This document shows positions 57,201-64,000 of a stretch of 64,000 bases of DNA, one piece after another; the first letter of the stretch is position 1, and every line of letters starts with the position of its first letter. The translations under genes were made by a program, and so were the position numbers. Origin of the DNA: Anagrus nilaparvatae (taxonomy: Eukaryota; Arthropoda; Insecta; Hymenoptera; Mymaridae); the NCBI GenBank assembly GCA_022575985.1, contig JAKSXM010000238.1, forward strand, positions 13,658,001 to 13,722,000, read 5' to 3'. The notes under the pieces are model-generated. The model did not search any database, was not told the origin of the DNA, and saw only the letters and a program-made list of their open reading frames with translations.

Positions 57201-58400
57201 AAAAAGCAATTTAAGGAGTGAAAATAAAAAATATATTATAGTGAAAATCAAGTGTTTCTATGTGTATGTGTGTATGTGTTATAGATTGAGGTGAAAGCGA
57301 GAAATGCCTAACTGTAACGTTAAGGGAACGACGTATCAGGAGTTACGAGGCTTTAGAAGGTGTGTAATAAAGGAGCTTTTTGAAAGGAGATTATGATAAG
57401 TTTTTGGTTATTTGTTTATTTAAAAAAAAAACAATTTTTTCATAAAAAAAAAACTGACTCATAAAAAGAAAATAATTTATTTTTCAATAGTCCCAGTATT
57501 TTACTAGATTTTCTCATAAACGTCATGCATGGATAAAAAATCCACCAATAATAATACAAGACTTTGTTTTTTGATATACTTGCAATCAGGAGAACATATA
57601 AATAAAAAAAAAAAATTGACACATATTAAAAAACATTGTTTCCTAATATATCTGTGTACTCTACCTTCTTATTCAGAATGTATAGTTTCTTGCAAGTAGT
57701 ATATATGTATTATTAAATTTTATTTTATAAAATGCGCATGTTAAAAATGTTTTACCATCAATTGGTTATAAAAATTTTGCAAAAAAAACCGCTAAAAAAG
57801 TGAAAAATTTACCTTTGCATTTGATAAGCTTAAAATGAATAAAATTTAACAATCAATTCTTGTATTCCAAGTTAAGTTATTTATTTATTACTTTTAGCCT
57901 TGAGGTGAAGCGAAAATATCTTATTTACATTCAAAAAGCTGCAATAATAATTTTTACTTTTGTTCCATACAAAAAAAATTTATGTAAGAACTTTTACAAA
58001 GTTTAAATAAAAAAAAAATGAAATATCACAAATTCATAGTTAGGTTGAGGGTGTAAATATAAATATTTGGTATGAAATGATGTCGAGATCACGATCGCAA
58101 TTTAAACGATGATTCCTCATTATTTTACAGAAGCTCTCTCGCATCAAAGTATCCTCAAGATCGCAAAAAATAAAAATATTTAAAAAAAATAACAAACGCA
58201 AAATACGTATATATATAAACGAGTATATGATTATATGCTAGTATGTGTAGGTTGAAAGTCGTATAGTTTGAAAACCCCTCTATACTCTTCCCCTTATTTG
58301 ATTCAACCAATAGAAAGCGAGAAGTCTCATTCTCACGTGTTGTGTGTATGTGCTTTTTCCATATATTTATAACAAGTATAAAAACTTATACTTACATTAC
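54276..58400. other. E1 3' UTR and AT-rich intergenic region
   Basis: Begins with the long-isoform 3' UTR (AATAAA at 54322-54327). The rest is AT-rich with long A runs and no open frame of note. A GC-richer patch at about 57290-57370 has no recognisable motif. No gene can be supported. Confidence 0.5.
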
Positions 58401-60851
58401 ATTATAGTTTTGCTACGGAAATGCGACAATGCAATAATATATTGTAATAAACATTCAAGGCAAGCCGGCATATCAGCTGAGTTTTTTAAGCTTTATACAA
58501 AACATTTTTAGAATGAGATAGAAATACATTATGGATTATTATTTTCTTTTTACGATCTACTCTCAACTTTGCTGCGATCCTGGCTATTCCCTAGTTGACT
58601 GAAATTTTTTAAATGACACTATTGGATTCCTCATTGTATATTTTTTGCATATGTTTTGTATTCGTCAATTTACTCAGAGCTTTAAGTAGGTATTTATTAA
58701 GGAACTTGCAATGTGGATTTATAAAATTTTCTGAAATTTTTTTATATTATTTTTTCCTTGATTTATTAATTATTTGTAATACATGACTGGAATAAAATGT
58801 AATTTTAATTGACCTAGTTTTTTAAAGAATTAGACCTAAATTTTTTTGTTTTTGTAACATTTGAAAAATTAATTTTTTTTCCAAAAGAAAATACCAAAAT
58901 ATTTTAAAATGAAATTTTCATTATAAATATTTTAAAGCATACTATATATTTAAGTAGTTTTCGAAAGTTTAAGCTTTTACCACTAGGTGATATTAATATT
59001 TAAACAATATAATATTAAATTTTAAACTTTCATTTCTGAAAATTATGAAAAAAATTATTATGTTACTTAAACTTAATTTTGTTTTTTATAATTAAATTAA
59101 TTTATCTATAAATTATTAAATTTAATAAATCACATCTAATAATATAATATTAATTAGAATTTTACAAAGAGTACAACCATTTCCATAATTAATTACTATT
59201 ATTTTTGTAACCTAATATTTTTAAATATGGTTAATTATACGTATATTTTAATAATTTTGGTCCTAACAAAATGAATAAAATATTTTTAAAATATTGAAGT
59301 TATTTTATAAATTATGAAATAATTTTGAAGAAATAAAAATTAAAATTCAACAAACAAATTTCAAGCAAATGAAAATCCGCGCGTTTATCCGATCACCGGA
59401 TGTCGCTTACAAAAAGCGGCAAATTTAAACACGATCAAAGATATCTTATAGGTTTTCTATTTGAGAAAAATCGATGCACATGTATACACGTGAATTCAAC
59501 AGCATATTCACATGGACAAAAAAATACAAGCATACGTTCATATATAAATATATATATTTAACAAAAATATATTTTTTTTCACGTATAGATTCTACGAACG
59601 AAATTTTAGATTAATTAGAATGAATCATGTTGATAAAAATAAGAGGAATAAAAATATATACTAAATATGTATTAAAATATATGACAAAATAATAAAGTTA
59701 AAAAAATATATAATTTTACTACTCTAGATTTTAACATTAATTATTTAAAAATTATAACTGTTTAGTTGATATTTTCTCAGAGACTTCCATAAGGCCCGCG
59801 CAAGAAATTTTGCAAGTTTAGGTTAGGATATCTGCATGTGAGTACAGAGACTTTAACCAAGAAAAGTTACATTCTCTCCATCGAAAATACAGGTAATAAT
59901 ACGGTATATATATATGTATGCATTTATTCGCATATATATAAGTCTGCAAAGAGAGAAAATACACAACTACACAACGAGGGAGAAAGAGTGATGCGGGCAT
60001 GTAGAGTGCGACGTAGGAGTACATAACTATATATTTAATGTATATGTAAGTGTGCATTTGTGCGTATAAGTGTGCAAATATATATATATATATATATATA
60101 TAATACATTTACTATATTATATATTCTATTATATTATATATATATATGTATAGCATGAGAATATAATAATGTAGAAGGGAGATAGAACGTATACTTTCTC
60201 CCACTTCAATCGGTCCTGTAGCCCATTTGGCATTTGCCCAGCTATAGCGCCAGTCCTTTAGCCCATCGTTGTTATCGTCCCGCAGCTGCATAAAGTCGGC
60301 GTTTTCCCCTCTCTTCAATCTCTCGCGCAAGCAATATACATATATAAAGCTATATATATACATACATATACCTACATACAATATAAAAGTTATATATACA
60401 TATATATATATAACCATAACTATAGCTGTCCCGCTTTTGCCCGTGTCGTCGACCGTCGACTGTGGCGCCTCCATGAAATAGAAAAAGACCAAACCATCCT
60501 TTTCTTTCTCAAGATATATAGTTGTATTAATGTACATATTTATATGAAGATATATATTAGCAAGGGCATTATTTATTTCTTTTGGCCAAAAAAATGCATT
60601 TATAAAAATTAATATTTTGAAAATTTCAGAATCTGAAGTAAATTTTCAAACGGTTCAATGAAAGTATATATTGTATGGATCTTCTCGGGAGACAGCATCT
60701 TTTATTCGTATTCTATACAATATTCTAAGCGAAGTTTTATGTGGCATCATTTAAATATCATATTGTTATCTGCTTTTTCAAATTTAATTCTATTTTTTGG
60801 GATTGTTTGGTTTCACCCAGGTGTTAGATGGCTACAGTCTCTCGTAAGTGA
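58401..60851. other. intergenic region with TA microsatellites and GC-rich patches
   Basis: (TA)n and TATATG-type runs occur at about 60078-60150 and 60340-60412. Between them lie GC-richer blocks at about 60180-60330 and 60420-60480 that read open on the minus strand for short distances (DDNNDGLKDWRYSW and MEAPQSTVDD), but they lack convincing splice sites. A block at 59371-59420 contains CCGCGCG. This could be promoter or non-coding RNA sequence of a neighbouring gene; I cannot assign it. Confidence 0.35.
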
Positions 60852-61047
60852 TAGAGACCCTAGATTACAAGAGACAGCCAGATAGGAGGACTCTTTTTGA
60901 TTGGTTCCGCTATCTTACCTAGCGACAATGTATTTTATTAGGGCAATTTTCTCTTGGCCACCATGTTACCTTGCAAGATTTTTGTGATTGGTTGGAAAAA
61001 CGGGACCACGTACACTTCTGGCCATCTCTGATAATCTAGGGTCTCTA
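60852..61047. mobile_element. hAT-like MITE, 196 bp
   Basis: Terminal inverted repeats TAGAGACCCTAGATTA at both ends, with similarity continuing about 15 bp further (AGAGACAGCCAGA against AGAGATGGCCAGA). The flanks GTAAGTGA and GCAAGTGT match at 6 of 8 positions, compatible with an aged 8-bp hAT duplication. No coding capacity. Confidence 0.7.
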
Positions 61048-61107
61048 GCAAGTGTAGGGAGAGAGCTTCGCTTCATATGTAAGGCAAAATAAGAAGGCAA
61101 TAATGTT

Positions 61108-61179
61108 TAGTCGTCATATGGAGCTACCACCCGAACATATCTGATGATGCCCTAGGGTGGTGATGGGGCGAAACGACTA
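61108..61179 (+). ncRNA. candidate hammerhead ribozyme
   Basis: The elements appear in the correct order for a hammerhead with open stem III. Stem III strand TAGTCG (61108-61113); cleavage dinucleotide UC (61114-61115); stem I ATATG (61116-61120) with CATAT (61136-61140); core CTGATGA (61141-61147); stem II GCCC (61149-61152) with GGGC (61166-61169); GAAA (61170-61173); stem III return strand CGACTA (61174-61179). The loops of stems I and II contain ACCACCC and GGGTGGT, fully complementary, which could form the loop-loop contact that active hammerheads use. One deviation: an extra U (61148) between CUGAUGA and stem II. Self-cleavage is inferred, not shown. Such motifs are known in Penelope-like elements and retrozymes. 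Confidence 0.5.
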
Positions 61180-64000
61180 TATGAAAAGGCGTTAGTGCCT
61201 CTTTTTCAATGAACCCTATGCAATATCTAAAATATTTTTCTTGCTTATAATTTTAAAAATAAGTAAAGTTTTAAAATAAAATCCAGACTAATATGTATAA
61301 TATATATATATATATATATACTAATATACGTATATTTTATATATAAGTATAACCTTGGCGCGCGGAATACAGTCAGCTCGTTCTTCGATTCGAGGAATTA
61401 TGACAGACCCTCTTCTTTCCCCTCAACTGCGTGCCCTGTTTCTACATAGAATCCTTCTTCTTTATCTTCAGATTTTCGCATATATAATATATACATATAT
61501 ACGTTTATATTATTTTATATATCCCCTTTTCTCTTCATTATATACCATTAAACATATATTGTGTAAAACTCTGTTTTGCCTTAATGAATTTTCGCTTGGC
61601 GAAAACGCTTGCGCTCCTTTCCAGAGGATGATGTTGAGAGTTTGTTATATAGAGCTAGTTTTTGTTTGCAACAACCCAGGAATCGCATCTATTCTATTAT
61701 AAATGTATAGAGAAAAGCATATACTCTACGTTCATGTATTATACACATGCATATATAACACCATTGCGTCAGGAATAGCCTCGTTTTAGTTTTGCGTAGC
61801 ATATACTCATAGAGAATATTCTACACAGAATTTACTATTTGAGGTTATCTTTTTACCGGTATTCAAACGAATAAAAGAAAATCATAGTTAAGTTTTACTC
61901 ATTCACATTTTTTTCCTTATTCACCTTTTTATTTATTTATTTTTTTGGTTATGTTAAAGATGAAAATCCTTTTTAATTTTAGAATAAAAGAATTTAAAAT
62001 CCAAAAGAAATGTTCTTGTTCTTAATCTTATGCAGAATGCGATTGATGCTTGTAAAGTACGGTCTTATTTAGAAAAAAAATTATTTTTGAATATCATAAG
62101 AAACATGAAAATTGTTAAAGGTATATCTTTTAGAGATATTAATTATCAACTTTACTAGTAACAAGTAATATCTTTTCGTATGAATTAAAATTCCTTCTAT
62201 GAATTTCTTAGAGTATCCTATCAATACTGGGCCTCAATCTGCTAAAGAATAGACTTCTATGTTTTATTACATTACTGCATATTATGTTTAGTAACATCCA
62301 CTTTTTTAACACGCAAAATGTCTATTACTGGTTGCTACTCTTTTATTTGCTGTAGATTCAAACGAATTTGTCTAGAGCTGATGCATACTGAATTTCATTA
62401 TGATTATTATCTTTTTTTGCTATCACAAAATTAGTAAACTGTTCCAGTAGTTATAAGTTTATCACTTTTCAAGCTGTCTAATATTATTTCAGACTAATTT
62501 TTGCCTGCTTTTTGGTACAAATTTCATCCCCTTGCTAAGTCCTTTAAAACGTATTTTTGACACTTCTCTGTTTTAAATGAAACTTATTTAAGTAAAATCT
62601 TCCACAATTTAACTAAAGTTTTTTCACCTCTTCTTTCAATCTCTAATTCTGTAAAATACAACTTTTCATACAAATGCTTCACATTTAAAAAATTCATCAA
62701 ATGTAAGGTAAGTGCCAATGAAACACTCTTTCCTTATTTTTCTAATTTTCTTTCTTAAATTTTATAAGACATTCTACAACTATTAGGAGTTTCAGGTTCC
62801 TTTATCTGATTGTACTATTCTTACCCCGCCTATTTTATTACAGCTTTCTGCTTTTGTTGAAAGAAATGATTAGTTTTCATCGTTACTATCGCTTTCGTAT
62901 ACTTATTGGAATACATGGATCTTGCTCCAAAAAATTGTTCCGAAGAACTTCATTAGATTGATACATTACTCACTAAATAAATTTACTCTGAATGAAGTTC
63001 TCATAACATAGAACCTGCTTGCGAAAATTTCAAATTTTAAAGTTAAAACATTTCATTTTAGAATAATATATAAACTAGAAAAATTCGAGGTATCAATTTG
63101 ACAAATGGCATGCCGAAAAAAATAATAAATATAATTAAGGTATATAATTATGCAGAACGTTGAGCCATACATAGCTTATACAATATATAGTTTATTATAA
63201 TGGTAATGCAATTTGATAGTAATCAATCTGATTAGAAATGACAAGGGCAAATCATTTGAACTATGTAACTAACTTAAATTCATGAGATATACCAAAATAT
63301 ATAAATGCATGTAATAATATTATATATATATTTAGGTTATCAACTTTAAATGACCTAAGCTAACAATACTCAAAATTACTATTATAGTAATTATATATTT
63401 TATATAGCATTAAATTTAGTGTTGTTTCACTTTCATGAATACATTAATCATATAATTAAATATTTAACAGATGATTTCTTGTGCATAATATATTACAAAG
63501 TAGATTATATTACCTGGGATAAGTTAATAAGTTAAAATTTTATTTTCAATTTTTAGATTTTTTCTTTCAAACATGAACAAGATTCGTTTTCAGCCATATA
63601 CAAATGCTAAATTCGATTATACCACACAATTTTTTTGCCCTGTAGACAGTACAATGGATTGACAATATTAATTCTTGTTTTTTTTCTAATTTTTATTTCT
63701 AATTCCTTAGGTAAAGAAATATAATAGGTCAAGAAAATAAGACTGTTTCATGCCTTTCTAACTTTGATTAAGTTTCCTTCTTGGGACTAAACATCAAAAT
63801 CCTATAAGGCCGATGCCAAAACATTCTAAAATTAATATTTACTCATGTTAGGCAAAGAAAAATTTTTAATATTTAGTAACGTGTTCATAAAAAGGGATAT
63901 TAAAAAAATGTTGCCAACAAAAGAGGGGGAAGGGGTTAAAAAATGGCGTGTTTCAAGTAGAGGCCCAATGGACACAAAAAAATTTTGATTTAGGGACTTA
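61180..64000. other. AT-rich region, no gene supported
   Basis: A (TA)n run lies at about 61300-61320. A GC-richer block at 61353-61440 (GGCGCGCGGAATACAG, then CTTCTTTCCCCTCAACTGCG) reads open on plus but only from a TTG and has no family resemblance. From 61700 to the end I see no open frame, repeat or RNA that I can define. Confidence 0.45.

Noticed and set aside
59818..60108. 96-codon Tyr/Ile-rich frame
   Set aside because: Translation of TATA/TGTA microsatellites.

Overview
The window is about 64 kb of very AT-rich animal nuclear DNA. Genes have short GT-AG introns, and the intergenic and long intronic DNA is full of small transposons. The gene content (LYST/mauve, ANKRD49, a DHHC acyltransferase, enolase-phosphatase E1) together with Polinton-like, R2-like, hAT and Gypsy-type elements points to an insect. 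A hymenopteran such as a parasitoid wasp is my guess from composition and from the long K/E-rich tail on E1; the sequence does not prove it.

Layout. 1-1122 is intergenic. 1123-2439 (-) is a single-exon membrane-anchored ATP-grasp-like gene, head-to-head with an ANKRD49 homologue in three exons (3307-4129, +). That gene converges on a 30-exon LYST homologue (4669-18757, -). All LYST exon joins were checked by hand and keep one frame, giving 3,347 residues with a lectin-like domain, PH-BEACH and WD40 repeats. 18.8-30.2 kb is gene-poor: a hairpin repeat, a Harbinger-type MITE with a TTA duplication, a 313-bp tandem repeat, and a non-autonomous LTR retrotransposon (25079-29615) with two 400-bp LTRs in which I saw no difference. 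A three-exon DHHC-type palmitoyltransferase follows (30268-31924, +).

34896-54275 (+) is the enolase-phosphatase E1 gene of the methionine salvage pathway. Five shared exons can join either of two duplicated terminal exons. One gives a normal 260-residue enzyme. The other gives a 760-residue protein with a K/E-rich tail of about 500 residues. Its introns hold a tRNA-derived SINE, a dead R2-like retrotransposon interrupted by a hAT MITE, two fold-back elements and, in intron 5, the most striking object here.

That object (43131-51939) is an 8,809-bp palindrome: two 4,349-bp arms around a 111-bp loop, with a 6-bp target duplication and 5'-AG ends as in Polinton/Maverick elements. Each arm carries a FLYWCH zinc-finger gene, a Polinton-type double-jelly-roll capsid-like gene, a small Cys/His-rich remnant, a 20-24-bp minisatellite and five YY1-like motifs. 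I found no polymerase, integrase, protease or ATPase gene. It looks like a non-autonomous inverted dimer of a Polinton fragment.

54.3-64 kb has no gene I can support. It holds TA-rich microsatellites, a hAT-like MITE and a candidate hammerhead ribozyme (61108-61179) with all three stems and complementary loops.
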